Made by a program: the position numbers and the translations under genes. DNA of 7,324 bases from JACZQZ01 sp046756945. Its GTDB lineage: Bacteria > Pseudomonadota > Alphaproteobacteria > Rhodospirillales > 2-02-FULL-58-16. Below are positions 6,924 through 7,324 of this stretch, in pieces; the first letter of the stretch is position 1; every line of letters starts with the position of its first letter. Location: NCBI GenBank assembly GCA_046756945.1, contig JBHHXI010000142.1, positions 1-7,324 on the forward strand, given 5' to 3'. The notes below the pieces were generated by a model. The model saw only the letters and a program-made list of their open reading frames with translations, was not told where the DNA came from and searched no databases.

Positions 6924-7313
6924 GTGGCAAGCAAGAGGCATCTGAGCGGGACGGCGGCGGTGGCGGCGGCGGCGGCGGCCGTAGCCCTCCTCGCCCGGCC
7001 GGCGGCGGCGGCGGACCTGTCCGAATACACCGTCAAGCAGCTGCTGGAGCCGTGCATCGAAGGCGACGCCGATTCGCGCTGGGGCGCCGCGGCGGAAGCC
7101 GAATGCGAGCAGTACATCCGCGGATTCACCGACGCCTATCTGCTGGTGTCGGGCGGCGGCAAGGGCGACGGCGTCTGCCTGCCGGCGCAGAACCGGGACG
7201 ACGAGATCCGCTGGGCCTTCATGAAGTGGGCGCACAGGAACCTCGACCAGAGGTCCCGGCCCGCCGCGGAAGGGCTGCTCGCCACCATCACGGCGAACTT
7301 CAAGTGCAAGTAG
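6924..7313 (+). CDS. Secreted four-cysteine protein, Rap1a/Tai-like
   Basis: This 129-residue protein has an Ala-rich signal peptide (about 1-29, ending RPAAA-A) and a mature domain of about 100 residues. The mature domain shows the pattern of the Rap1a/Tai immunity-protein family: LLEPC, then AECEQYIRGFTDAY, then GVCLP, a helical stretch with W97 and W102, and a C-terminal FKCK. The four cysteines (44, 61, 85, 128) could form two disulfides in the periplasm. Named members neutralise type VI secretion effectors, but most relatives are uncharacterised and no effector is visible here. It starts at GTG 6924 with GGGGA 7 nt upstream, only 21 bp after the cytochrome stop, so the two are very probably one operon. 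A role as periplasmic partner or assembly factor of the cytochrome is inference. The family call is from remembered pattern, not a search. Confidence 0.75.
   Translation: MASKRHLSGTAAVAAAAAAVALLARPAAAADLSEYTVKQLLEPCIEGDADSRWGAAAEAECEQYIRGFTDAYLLVSGGGKGDGVCLPAQNRDDEIRWAFMKWAHRNLDQRSRPAAEGLLATITANFKCK
6952..6979 (+). repeat. GGC-type trinucleotide repeat in the signal peptide region
   Basis: A run of CGG/GGC triplets with a single T interruption at 6961 encodes the polyalanine core of the signal peptide; a second, shorter run is at about 7001-7014 near the cleavage site. Slippage in whole triplets would change only the length of the hydrophobic segment. Confidence 0.6.
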
Positions 7314-7324
7314 CCGGGCCCTAG

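Noticed and set aside
4542..7235. An 897-codon open frame on the minus strand opposite the cytochrome
   Set aside because: It is a shadow of the real plus-strand gene. Its translation is low-complexity and has no recognisable domain, while the plus strand has a signal peptide and twelve haem motifs. High GC with biased third positions commonly leaves the antisense frame open.
6924..7313. HdeA-type acid chaperone for the small secreted protein
   Set aside because: It has four cysteines in a CxxxxxxxC...CLP...C pattern and a YIRGF segment typical of Rap1a/Tai-like proteins. HdeA has a single disulfide and a different core.

Overview
The window looks like a chromosomal piece of a high-GC alphaproteobacterium, perhaps Rhodospirillales-like. 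The support is strong G/C bias at third codon positions, a complete GlcDEF-type glycolate dehydrogenase, and a 41-residue zinc-ligand-free L36 ribosomal protein of the alphaproteobacterial kind. The lineage is inferred from these proteins; no 16S or other marker is present.

Left half, minus strand (5-4356): a short ribosomal gene, rpmJ (L36), with its own promoter and an intrinsic terminator, is followed by a tight glcD-glcE-glcF operon. These three subunits (FAD catalytic subunit, second FAD-domain subunit, two-cluster Fe-S subunit) oxidise glycolate to glyoxylate and pass the electrons to the membrane quinone pool. This is the usual route for salvaging glycolate, for example 2-phosphoglycolate-derived glycolate in organisms with a Calvin cycle.

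Middle (4357-4586): a 230-bp divergent intergenic region. It holds a leftward sigma70-type promoter for rpmJ (TTGACA-17-TATTTT), a rightward promoter for the next gene (TTGATC-17-TACAAT), and a perfect 8-bp inverted repeat with half-sites 21 bp apart lying over the rightward promoter. The repeat is a good operator candidate.

Right half, plus strand (4587-7313): a secreted 771-residue cytochrome c with twelve CXXCH haem motifs is followed after 21 bp by a small secreted four-cysteine protein that resembles the Rap1a/Tai immunity-protein fold. I cannot name the cytochrome's substrate. The pair looks like a regulated two-gene periplasmic redox unit and is the part of the window most worth following up. 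The right edge cuts off just after the second gene, so the operon may continue.
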